From: Streptomyces zaomyceticus
Lineage (GTDB): Bacteria; Actinomycetota; Actinomycetes; Streptomycetales; Streptomycetaceae
Length of the DNA: 64,000 nucleotides
Assembly: GCF_014656215.1 (NCBI RefSeq)
Contig: NZ_BNBZ01000022.1
Coordinates: 59,806-123,805 of the forward strand
Direction of reading: 5' to 3'
The notes under the pieces are model-generated. The model made no database searches, had not been told where the DNA came from, and saw only the letters and a list, made by a program, of their open reading frames with translations. Below are positions 40,855 to 48,728 of the stretch, one piece after another; positions within the stretch are counted from its first letter, which is position 1; the number at the start of each line of letters is the position of its first letter. A program made the translations under genes and the position numbers.

Positions 40855-43443
40855 TCAGCGATGCTTCGGCCAGCGGGCCGCGAGCAGCAGGGCGATGTCA
40901 TCAGGGCGGGACGTGGCCTGCCGGGCCTCCCGGGTCATCCGGTCCGCCGCCTCGGCGAGCGGCAGCGAACCGGTCGCCGCGAGCGCCCGGCGCAATTGCT
41001 CGATCCCCTCGTCGATGTCCCGGCCCGGCTGCTCCACCAGGCCGTCCGTGAACAGCGCGAGCACCGCGCCGGGAGCCAGCCGGAGCCGCGTCACCGGGTA
41101 CGAGGCACGGTCGTCGATCCCGAGCACCATCCCGCCCGCGAGTTCCACCACCTCCGTCGTCCCGTCGGGTTGCAGCAGCAGCGGCTGCGGATGCCCGGCC
41201 CGTACGCCCCGCAGTTCCCCCGTCCTCGGGTCGAGCAGTACATAGCAACAACTCGCGAACTGCCCGGGATCCAGGTCGATCAGCAGCCGGTTGGTGCCCC
41301 GCATCACGTCCTGCGGCCGGTGCCCGGCCAACGCGAAGGCGCGCACCGCGCTCCGCAGCTGCCCCATCGTGGCGGCGGCCGCGACCCCGTGCCCCTGGAC
41401 GTCGCCGATCACGAGCGCGAGGCGTCCGTGCCCCGTCTCGACCACGTCGTACCAGTCCCCGCCGACGTCCATGCCCTGCGTACCCGGCAGATAGCGGCCG
41501 ACCGTGTCCACTCCCTCCCACACCGGCAGCCGGTGCGGAAGCAGCGCGTCCTGGAGTCCCCGTGCGACCGCCGACTCCGTGTCGTACCGCTGCGCCCGCT
41601 CCAGAGCCTGCGCGATGAGCCCCGCGAGCGCCGTGAGGACGGCCCGCTCCTCCGGACTGAAGCCGCGGGGCCGGTCGAAGCCGAGGATGCAGGAGCCCAC
41701 CGGCCGGCCCGAGGCGATCAGCGGCAGGAACGCCCGCGCCCCCGAATGGGCGTCCAGCGGCAGACCCGGATACGTCCGGCTCAGCTGCTCCATCGACTCG
41801 AAGAACAGCGGCCTGCCCGTCGTCAGCGTCTCCACCCCGGGCACATGCTCGTCCAGGGCCACCCCGTCGAAGGGCTCCAGGAAACCCGGCGGGAAGCCGG
41901 TCTCCCAGGCCAGGTACAACCGCCGGTCGCTCAACAGGTAGATGGCCAGCTGCCGCCCGCCGAACGCGGGCAGCAGTTCCTCCGTGACCACCGCCGACAC
42001 CTGGCGGGCCGTCACGGCCTCGGACAGCGCGATCGCCAGGGCCACCGGCCGGTACAGGGCCGAGACCCGGTCGTCGGCCAGGGACAGGCTGTCGTCCTTC
42101 TGTCCGGCGGCTCCGGAACTCCGCGGGAGCTGCACCGGTTCGTCCTCCGGGACCAGCACCATCGTCAGCCCGTCCCGGCCCGGATGGAGGGAGACCGTCA
42201 GCCACCGGCCCTGCTCGGGGCGGGCCAGGAAGCGCGCCGGCTCACCGGAGATGAGGGCCGCGCGCAGCTGCTCCTCGTGGAAGGGGAGGCTGAACCAGGG
42301 CAGCGCCTCCCACAGCGGGCGCCCGGCCAGGGCCCCGCGGGGGCGTCCGAGCAGCCGCTCCGTGCGCTCGTTGACGTAGGTGACGCGTCCGAGCCGGTCG
42401 ATCGCCAGGATCGCCCGCGGCAGTCGGTCCGTGGCGTCGGAGCCGATCAGGCCCGTGCCGAGGTCGACAAGGGTGCAGGTGAGCCGCAGACCCGTGTGGG
42501 TGCCCCACGCGTGGTTCCCGCTCGGCACTTCCGACGGGCTCCTGCGCGCCCGGGTGGAGACCTCCAGCAGGTGGAGTCCGCCGTCGGGTCCTTTCAGCCG
42601 GATCCGGCGTACCACCGGACGTCCGTCCGGTCCCGTGGCCTGCCGGGCCGCCGCCCACAGGGCGTACCCGTCCTCCGGCTCCAGGAGCGCCGTCAGGACG
42701 TCGATCGGGCAGGGCGAGGGCACCTCGGCACCGAGGATCCCCAGGAGCCCGGCGTCCATCGTGACCATGCCGGAGTCCAGGTCCCAGTCGAAGGAACCGA
42801 AGCGGACCGGTGGCGCCCCCGCGGTGGACTGCTGCACGCAGACCGGGTCACCGGGCCACTCGACGGTCGTCCCCTGACGGGAGAGGTCGGCCAGGGCCGC
42901 GCCGAGGCTCAGCGCCCCCTGCGTCATCAGGGTCCGGTCCCGGCCGTCCACCGGAACCCCGGGGGTCGGCGGTCGCAGCGCGACGAGCACCCCGAAGCGC
43001 TCGCGGCCCGCGACGACCGGGGCGTACAGCGAGGCGAAGGGGAACGGCAGACTCGCCACGAGCTGGGGGAACCGCCGCATCGCCTCCTCGACGTCGGGGA
43101 GGTGCACGGACTGGCCCGAGCGGTGCACCTCGGCGATGGGGAACGGCCGGTTGGTGTGCATCCGCCACCACGGACGGAACAGGGGCCCCGGCAGTCCGAC
43201 CAGGACCGCGAGCCGTAGCAGCCCGGGCGTTCCGGAGCGCAGATACACCCCTCCGGCATAGCCGCCCACCTGCTCGACCGCCCGGAGCGCCGACTCCGCG
43301 AGAGTCCAGGTCAGGGCACCGGAAGCGGGCCCGTCGGCGGCTCCGTTCTGGGACGGACGCCCGGTACCGCCGGCCGGGCCGGGGCCGGGCGTGCCGTGCG
43401 AGGTCACACAGCCAGGATGCGCCCGACTGGAAAGGCCCCGCAT
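40855..43443 (-). CDS. Multidomain PAS/GAF SpoIIE-type PP2C phosphatase
   Basis: An 862-residue soluble sensor phosphatase. From the N-terminus: a GAF-like domain (about 45-190), a PAS-like pair (about 215-425, including RAILAIDRLGRVTYVNERTE), a second GAF domain (about 465-615, GARAFLPLIASGRPVGSCIL) and the PP2C domain (about 640-860) with GTQGMDVGGDWYDVV, VIGDVQGHGVAAAA, VRAGHPQPLLL, LALFTDGLVE and DDIALLLAARW. It should integrate small-molecule signals into dephosphorylation of anti-sigma antagonists. GTG 43407 is an alternative start. No partner kinase is nearby. Confidence 0.9.
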   Translation of the reverse strand: MRGLSSRAHPGCVTSHGTPGPGPAGGTGRPSQNGAADGPASGALTWTLAESALRAVEQVGGYAGGVYLRSGTPGLLRLAVLVGLPGPLFRPWWRMHTNRPFPIAEVHRSGQSVHLPDVEEAMRRFPQLVASLPFPFASLYAPVVAGRERFGVLVALRPPTPGVPVDGRDRTLMTQGALSLGAALADLSRQGTTVEWPGDPVCVQQSTAGAPPVRFGSFDWDLDSGMVTMDAGLLGILGAEVPSPCPIDVLTALLEPEDGYALWAAARQATGPDGRPVVRRIRLKGPDGGLHLLEVSTRARRSPSEVPSGNHAWGTHTGLRLTCTLVDLGTGLIGSDATDRLPRAILAIDRLGRVTYVNERTERLLGRPRGALAGRPLWEALPWFSLPFHEEQLRAALISGEPARFLARPEQGRWLTVSLHPGRDGLTMVLVPEDEPVQLPRSSGAAGQKDDSLSLADDRVSALYRPVALAIALSEAVTARQVSAVVTEELLPAFGGRQLAIYLLSDRRLYLAWETGFPPGFLEPFDGVALDEHVPGVETLTTGRPLFFESMEQLSRTYPGLPLDAHSGARAFLPLIASGRPVGSCILGFDRPRGFSPEERAVLTALAGLIAQALERAQRYDTESAVARGLQDALLPHRLPVWEGVDTVGRYLPGTQGMDVGGDWYDVVETGHGRLALVIGDVQGHGVAAAATMGQLRSAVRAFALAGHRPQDVMRGTNRLLIDLDPGQFASCCYVLLDPRTGELRGVRAGHPQPLLLQPDGTTEVVELAGGMVLGIDDRASYPVTRLRLAPGAVLALFTDGLVEQPGRDIDEGIEQLRRALAATGSLPLAEAADRMTREARQATSRPDDIALLLAARWPKHR

Positions 43444-43488
43444 CCCGGACCGGGCTCCACGGTCCCCGGACGGGAGCGCGGTGAGGCC

Positions 43489-43552
43489 CGGAGGGGCGCG
43501 TCGTGGTGGCCGCCGGGGCCGGTCGGGGGGCTCGGAGGGGCGCGTCGTGGTG
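43489..43552. repeat. 20-bp direct repeat in an intergenic region
   Basis: CGGAGGGGCGCGTCGTGGTG occurs at 43489-43508 and, unchanged, at 43533-43552, a 44-bp period. It lies between the divergent phosphatase and alpha/beta hydrolase genes. Its purpose is unknown and it may be a regulator site pair or a slippage product. Confidence 0.65.
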
Positions 43553-43656
43553 CCCGGAGCGCGACGGTGTTGACCGCACGCGCTCGCACCGTCACACTCG
43601 GTCGTCGACCGGCGCCGCAGGCGCGTGGCGCCACCACCTCATGACCAGGGAGCACG

Positions 43657-44421
43657 ATGACGGGCCGGGTTCTTCCGTACGACGTACAAGGCGACGGCCC
43701 TCGGCGGGCCCTCGTACTGCACAACTGGTTCGGCGACCGCACCAGCTTCGCCCCGCTGCGCACCCATCTGAACGATGCCACCGGCTCGTACGCCTTCGTC
43801 GACTGCCGGGGCTACGGCGAGGCCCTCGACCATCCGGGGGAGTACACGATGGAGGAGGTCGCGGCCGACGCCCTCGCGGTCGCCGACGACCTCGACTGGG
43901 ATTCCTTCTCCGTCATCGGCCATTCGATGGGCGGCAAGGCCGCCCAGCTGATGCTCCTCGACGCCCCCGACCGGGTCCGCTCGATCATCGGGATCTCACC
44001 CGTGTCGGCGGCCGGCTTCCCCCTCGACGGAGAGACCTGGGAGCTCTTCGCCGGCGCCGCCGCGGAGCCCGCCAACCGGCGCGCGATCATCGACAACACC
44101 ACCGGCGGCCGGTACGACGACGCCTGGCTGGGCGCCCTCGTCGAGCGCTCCGTCGGGCGGTCCTCCGCGACGGCCTTCCGCGCCTACCTGGACTCCTGGT
44201 CGCGCACGGACTTCCACGAGCGCGTCCGGGACAACCCCGTCCCCGTGCTGCTCGTCGTCGGCGCCCACGACCCCGCGCTCGGCACCGAGGCGATGGAGGC
44301 GACCTGGCTGCGCTGGTACCCGAACGCCCGCCTCGAGGTCCTGAAGGACGCCGGCCACTACGCGCCCGAGGAGACCCCGGGAGCCCTCGCCGAGGCCATC
44401 GAGGCGTTCCTCGCCGCCTGA
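43657..44421 (+). CDS. Alpha/beta hydrolase
   Basis: A 254-residue soluble alpha/beta hydrolase. It has an oxyanion region VLHNWFGDRTSF, nucleophile FSVIGHSMGGKAAQLM, an Asp in VLLVVGAHDPAL, and catalytic His in VLKDAGHYAPEETPGAL. The N-terminal HNW replaces the common HG dipeptide. It could be an esterase, lipase or C-C hydrolase. Start ATG 43657 is six bases after AGGGAG. A terminator was not seen downstream. Confidence 0.88.
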   Translation: MTGRVLPYDVQGDGPRRALVLHNWFGDRTSFAPLRTHLNDATGSYAFVDCRGYGEALDHPGEYTMEEVAADALAVADDLDWDSFSVIGHSMGGKAAQLMLLDAPDRVRSIIGISPVSAAGFPLDGETWELFAGAAAEPANRRAIIDNTTGGRYDDAWLGALVERSVGRSSATAFRAYLDSWSRTDFHERVRDNPVPVLLVVGAHDPALGTEAMEATWLRWYPNARLEVLKDAGHYAPEETPGALAEAIEAFLAA

Positions 44422-44605
44422 CGCCGGAGCGTCGCCCGGCCGGTCGGGGCCTCCTCCGACGGGTCGGCGCGCCCCGTCATCCGAAGGTCGTGGGAGGTGA
44501 CGACTTTCGAGGACAGCGGTGCGGCCCCTCTGCACCTGATCATCGTGCTCACGACCTCATGGGACGGTCCGCCGCGACCGTCCCCGATCAGCAGGAGCAC
44601 GTTCG

Positions 44606-45202
44606 ATGGGCCTCGCGCAGACGCAGCACCGCTTCCTCGTCCGGCAGAAGGTGACGCTCATGGCCAATCGCTATCTGGTGCACACCATGGGCCCCGACGG
44701 TGCGGAGGACGAACTCGTCGCCTTCGCCCACCAGAAGAGACTGGCCCTCAAGGAGCACGTCACCTTCTACACGGACGAGTCCCAGCGCCAGGTTCTCTTC
44801 ACCTTCCGGGCCCGCCAGGTGCTCGACCTCGGCGCCACCTATGACGTGCACGGTGCCTCCGGAAGCCGGCTGGGAAGCTTCCGCAAGAACTTCGGCGCGT
44901 CCCTGCTCCGGAGCACCTGGCACCTGAGCCGACAGGACGCCGATGAGGAGATGACGGGGCAGGAGCGGAACGAGCGGGTGGCGCTGCTGCGACGCGCCTG
45001 GGAGTTCCTGCCCTTCACCGACTTCGTCCCCTTCTTCGTGCCGTACCACTTCGACTTCACCGCCTCGGGCCGGACCGTGATGACCGTCGACAAGCTCTTC
45101 GGTCTGCGTGACCGGTACGTGGTCGACATAGCGGACCCCGGGCTCGACCGTCGCCTCGCCATAGCCCAGGCGGTCGCCCTGGACGCGCTGCAGTCCCGCT
45201 GA
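44606..45202 (+). CDS. LURP-one-related family protein
   Basis: A 198-residue protein of the LURP-one-related/phospholipid-scramblase-like fold, a 12-strand beta barrel around a helix. It has RFLVRQKVTLMANRYLVH, KLALKEHVTFY-like strand (LALKEHVTFYTDE), FTFRARQVLDLGATYDVHG and the terminal helix region DRRLAIAQAVALDALQSR. Its function is unknown; members are widespread in bacteria and plants. ATG 44606 is eight bases after CAGGAG. It precedes the phosphoribosyltransferase-hydrolase gene by 93 bases on the same strand. Confidence 0.82.
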   Translation: MGLAQTQHRFLVRQKVTLMANRYLVHTMGPDGAEDELVAFAHQKRLALKEHVTFYTDESQRQVLFTFRARQVLDLGATYDVHGASGSRLGSFRKNFGASLLRSTWHLSRQDADEEMTGQERNERVALLRRAWEFLPFTDFVPFFVPYHFDFTASGRTVMTVDKLFGLRDRYVVDIADPGLDRRLAIAQAVALDALQSR

Positions 45203-45295
45203 GCGCCGGCCGTCCTACCCTGGAGAGACGGGCGGGGGACGGGGCACTCCGGACCTCCCCGCGCCCGGGCCGTGGAGGCGGAAGGGCGGCGGGCC

Positions 45296-46585
45296 ATGTA
45301 CTTCAGCGATCGCACCGACGCGGGGCGGCAGCTCGCGGCCCGTCTCGACCACTTCAAGGGCCATGACGTCGTGGTTCTCGGGCTGCCACGGGGTGGGGTG
45401 CCGGTGGCCTCGGAAGTGGCCGACGCGCTCGACGCTCCGCTCGACATCTGTCTCGTGCGGAAGCTGGGCGTGCCCCAGCAGCCGGAGCTCGCGATGGGAG
45501 CGCTCGGCGAGGGCGGCGTTCGGGTGGTGAACGAGCGGGTACTGCGCGAGGCGGGGGTCGACGCGCGCGACCTCGCCGCGGTCGAGGAGCGCGAGCACAT
45601 CGAGCTCGACCAGCGGGCCCGGCGTTACCGGGGCAGCAGACCCTCGGTGCCCCTCGAAGGCCGGACGGTGCTCGTCGTCGACGACGGCCTGGCCACCGGT
45701 GCCACGGCGCTGGCCGCCTGCCGGGTGGTGCGGGCCAGGGGCGCCGCACGGATCGTGCTCGCGGTGCCGGTGGCGCCGCGGGGCTGGACGGCCCGGCTCG
45801 GCGGCGAGGCGGACGAGACCGTGAGCGTCCACACGCCGGAGCTGTTCTACGCCATCGGGCAGTTCTACCGGGACTTCTCGCAGACGCCGGACGGGGAGGT
45901 CGTCGCCTGCCTGGACCGGAACCGGGCGGGACGCGATCCGATCGTCCGGGACACCACCGTACGGATCCCCATGGCCACCGGTGTCGCGCTCTCGGGACGG
46001 CTCGCGGTGCCCGAGAGCGCCCTCGGCATCGTCCTGTTCGCCCACGGCAGTGGCAGTAGCCGGCACAGCCCCCGGAACCGTGCGGTGGCGGCGGCGCTCA
46101 ACCGGGCGGGACTGGGGACGCTGCTGTTCGACCTGCTGACCGAGGCCGAGGCGGTCGACCGGGCGCATGTCTTCGACACCCCGCTGCTCGCGGGCAGGCT
46201 GACCCGCGCCACGGAGTGGGTGGCCGAGCGGCAGGAGGGCGACGGACTGCCACTCGGCTACTTCGGCGCGAGTACGGGAGCGGCCGCCGCGCTGTGGGCG
46301 GCGGGCGATCCCGACTCCTCCGTGGCCGCCGTCGTCTCACGCGGCGGCCGGCCGGACCTCGCGGCCGACCACCTGGCCAGGGTGACGGCGCCGACGCTCC
46401 TGGTGGTGGGGGGCAGGGACGCGCTGGTCCTGGACCTCAACCGGCGGGCCCGGTCGCTGCTGCGCTGCGAGAGCCGGCTGGCCGTCGTGGACGGTGCCAC
46501 GCATCTCTTCGAGGAGCCGGGCGCCCTGGAGGAGGTGGCGGAGCTCGCCACCTCCTGGTTCACCGGGCACTTCCGGGGTCAGTAG
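45296..46585 (+). CDS. Phosphoribosyltransferase fused to alpha/beta hydrolase
   Basis: A 429-residue fusion. Residues 1-205 form a phosphoribosyltransferase domain with VVLGLPRGGVPVASEVADAL and the PRPP motif VLVVDDGLATGATALA (125-140). Residues about 215-429 form an alpha/beta (dienelactone) hydrolase with VLFAHGSGSSRHSPRNR, nucleophile GYFGASTGAAAALWA, LVVGGRDALV and ATHLFEEPG. Such fusions occur in actinobacteria and the combined reaction is unknown. ATG 45296 follows GGAAGGGCGGCGGGCC. The stop overlaps that of the convergent SLT gene by 7 bases. Confidence 0.9.
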   Translation: MYFSDRTDAGRQLAARLDHFKGHDVVVLGLPRGGVPVASEVADALDAPLDICLVRKLGVPQQPELAMGALGEGGVRVVNERVLREAGVDARDLAAVEEREHIELDQRARRYRGSRPSVPLEGRTVLVVDDGLATGATALAACRVVRARGAARIVLAVPVAPRGWTARLGGEADETVSVHTPELFYAIGQFYRDFSQTPDGEVVACLDRNRAGRDPIVRDTTVRIPMATGVALSGRLAVPESALGIVLFAHGSGSSRHSPRNRAVAAALNRAGLGTLLFDLLTEAEAVDRAHVFDTPLLAGRLTRATEWVAERQEGDGLPLGYFGASTGAAAALWAAGDPDSSVAAVVSRGGRPDLAADHLARVTAPTLLVVGGRDALVLDLNRRARSLLRCESRLAVVDGATHLFEEPGALEEVAELATSWFTGHFRGQ

Positions 46586-47469
46586 GCCCCGTTGACGTTG
46601 TCGATGGAGCCGTAGCGGTCGGCCGCGTAGTTGCAGGCTGCGGTGATGTTGGCGATCGGGTCGAACAGGTCCATCGACGTGCCGGGCACGTGATAGGCCA
46701 GGAAGGTCGGCTCGATGACCTGGAGGAGACCCTTCGAGGGGGTGCCCGCCACGGCGTTGGAGTCCCAGAGGTTGATGGCCTGCGGGTTTCCGGAGGACTC
46801 CCGCATGATGTTGCGGTGGATCCCCTCGTAGGAGCCGGGGATGCCGCGCTGGGCCATGATGGCCAGCGACTCCCGGATCCAGCCGTCGAGGTTGTTCGCG
46901 TACTGGGTGGCGGCGACGGGAGCGGCCTGGACCGCGGCGGCCGCGGCGGGAGCGGCGGCGGAGGCACCCGTGTTGGCGGCGGCGCTCCGGCGCTCGGAGC
47001 GGCTCGCCCGATCGGTCGTCGAGGTCTTCTCGGCGGTCGTCCGGGTGGCCTTCTTCGGCTGCGCGGGGGCGGCCTTCGCGGAACCCGGACGAAGTGTCAG
47101 TTCAAGACCGGGGTGAATAAGTGACGGGTTGTCACCCACGGCGCTCTTGTTGGCCCGGTAAAGCCCCTTCCAGCCGCCCTGAATTCCCTTCTTCTGTGCG
47201 ATCAGGGAAAGCGAGTCACCGCCGACGACGGTGTAGGTGCGCGCGGCGGCCGGGGCTGCGGGAGCCTGGGGGACGGCCTTCACTGCGACCGGGGACGCGG
47301 GGGCGGCGGCGGCCCGGGCGGCGATTTCCGGGGCACCGGACACCGGGGCGGCGCCGGCCACGGCCGGGGCGATCAGCGGGAGGGCAAGGGCGGCTCCACC
47401 TGTGCCGACCAGCGCGAGTCCACGCGAGACGGGGCGGCGGGGGCGGCGGTGCTTACCGTGAGCAGGCAT
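46579..47469 (-). CDS. LysM/SLT-domain muralytic enzyme, secreted
   Basis: A 296-residue secreted enzyme. The signal peptide is about residues 1-42. A LysM domain (about 77-127, TYTVVGGDSLSLIAQKKGIQ) binds glycan, then a low-complexity Ala/Thr linker and an SLT-type transglycosylase domain (about 195-290) with NIMRESSGNPQAINLWDSNA, where Glu of RES is the catalytic acid, and PSKGLLQVIEPTF. It should cleave peptidoglycan during growth or germination, as streptomycete SwlA/B-like proteins do. A ydaO-type riboswitch in its leader links it to c-di-AMP. Confidence 0.9.
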   Translation of the reverse strand: MPAHGKHRRPRRPVSRGLALVGTGGAALALPLIAPAVAGAAPVSGAPEIAARAAAAPASPVAVKAVPQAPAAPAAARTYTVVGGDSLSLIAQKKGIQGGWKGLYRANKSAVGDNPSLIHPGLELTLRPGSAKAAPAQPKKATRTTAEKTSTTDRASRSERRSAAANTGASAAAPAAAAAVQAAPVAATQYANNLDGWIRESLAIMAQRGIPGSYEGIHRNIMRESSGNPQAINLWDSNAVAGTPSKGLLQVIEPTFLAYHVPGTSMDLFDPIANITAACNYAADRYGSIDNVNGAY

Positions 47470-47483
47470 GACGGATTCCTCTC

Positions 47484-47655
47484 CGGCGCCTTCGGGGTGA
47501 GCTGTCGGGTTCGGACTGGAGATGTCCGGCCGCGCGCACGCGGCTTCACCCCGAGCCGTTCCGGAATCCGGGCCGGCGTATTCGTGGGTCCCCCGCTCCT
47601 GCCGTCGGGTGAAAGGGAGGTATTTCGAGCAGTGGCAGGATTCGGCGATCCGCTC
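47484..47655 (-). promoter_or_regulatory. ydaO-type cyclic di-AMP riboswitch
   Basis: On the minus strand the leader contains GCCGAATCCTGCC, GGAGCGGGGGACCCA, CGGGGTGAAGCC and CCGAACCCGACAGCTCACC, in the order expected of the ydaO-yuaA class (RF00379) as I remember it. Such leaders precede Streptomyces rpfA and other muralytic genes. It ends about 15 bases before the start codon, adjacent to GGAGAGGA, so sequestering the ribosome site is possible. High c-di-AMP is expected to switch expression off. Confidence 0.85.
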
Positions 47656-47999
47656 GAATGGAGGTGACCGTAGGCCAGTAATGCGACGGATAACAAGAGG
47701 ACGACGGCCCGGCGCCCGGGAAAAGGATCACGGAATTCGCCGAATTCAAGATCGAACGAATCTCCCGAGCGCTGAACTTCCTTGCGCCGCCCGGCGTGCG
47801 CGGACTGCGGCCGCCGGGGTGTTCCGGGGAAAGTGAGTCGCATCACCAGGTACTCAATGTCCGAATCCGCACCATAATTCTGAAAATAGGGAAGTGGGAT
47901 GTAAAGGGCCGATCAGACGGGTGTGCACTCAAGGGCAAAAGTCGCAAAACCGACATTCGTCATGAAAGATGGAGCCACCCCGACCGAGGAGCCACCCGA
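47656..47999. other. Intergenic region with AT-rich tract
   Basis: The 344 bases between the riboswitch and the next gene hold no gene. From about 47860 to 47960 the sequence is unusually AT-rich (CACCATAATTCTGAAAATAG, later GCAAAAGTCGCAAAACC), which probably marks divergent promoters for the muralytic gene and the DUF6197-like gene, or a binding region for a nucleoid protein. Confidence 0.5.
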
Positions 48000-48668
48000 A
48001 TGTCGCCCTCCGCCCCCCTGCTCAGCCCCGACACCCTCGACCGCGAAGCCGTGGCGCTCTACGAGAGCGCCACCTGGCAGCGCATCGTCACGGACTGGAC
48101 CGAAGACCCCGCTCCTGTGTCCGCCCTCGCCTCCACCCCCACGCGCACCCCCCTCCTCGCGCCCGCGCCGACGCCCGTCGACGCACCGGGCGCGGAGAGC
48201 TGGAGAGAGCTGCTCTCCGTGCCGGTGGACCGGCTGGTCGCCGAGGCGCTCGACGCGCTTCCGCCGTCCCTGCCCGGCGAGCGCCGGCTCCCCGGCCGGA
48301 TCGGGGCCGTCCTGCCCGACCGGCTGCACGCCTGGCGCCGTATCGGCAGTCCCGGCCTGAAGCCCTCCGTGCACCTCGGCTACGCGCGCCTCGTGCTGAC
48401 GGAGTGGGGCTGGCAGAACGCGCCGTACAAGCTGCGGGACGCGCGCGGTGCCCGGTGTGTCTGCGGCGCCCTGCTCGCCGCCCACCGCCTCGGCTACGGC
48501 AGTGCGACGACGATGAACGAGGCGGCCGCCTGGATCATGACCGAACTCCGCTCGCGGGGGTGGGGCGAGCTCATCGGGCCGTGGAACCGGGCCCCCGGCC
48601 GCACCGCCGCCGACGCCGTGGCGCTCCTCGATGCCACGATCCTGCGGGCGGCGCAGGCCGGCCACTGA
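48000..48668 (+). CDS. DUF6197-like protein
   Basis: A 222-residue protein. The first 115 residues are proline/alanine-rich and poorly ordered. The C-terminal part (about 120-222) has HLGYARLVLTEWGWQNAPYK, RDARGARCVCGALLAAHRLG, MTELRSRGW and IGPWNRAPGRTAADAVALLD, which resembles the DUF6197 family of short actinomycete proteins (Trp/Cys-containing, IGxWNDxxGRT motif). The function is unknown. ATG 48000 is nine bases after GAGGAG. It is transcribed away from the muralytic gene. Confidence 0.72.
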   Translation: MSPSAPLLSPDTLDREAVALYESATWQRIVTDWTEDPAPVSALASTPTRTPLLAPAPTPVDAPGAESWRELLSVPVDRLVAEALDALPPSLPGERRLPGRIGAVLPDRLHAWRRIGSPGLKPSVHLGYARLVLTEWGWQNAPYKLRDARGARCVCGALLAAHRLGYGSATTMNEAAAWIMTELRSRGWGELIGPWNRAPGRTAADAVALLDATILRAAQAGH

Positions 48669-48685
48669 CGGTCTCTCCCCGGTGG

Positions 48686-48711
48686 GGGCGGCGGCCGGAA
48701 GACCGCCGCCC
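48686..48711. terminator. Bidirectional terminator
   Basis: GGGCGGCGG (48686-48694) pairs with CCGCCGCCC (48703-48711), 8-base loop, between the convergent stops at 48668 and 48729. Confidence 0.7.
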
Positions 48712-48728
48712 GGTAGCGGGCGGCCGGC

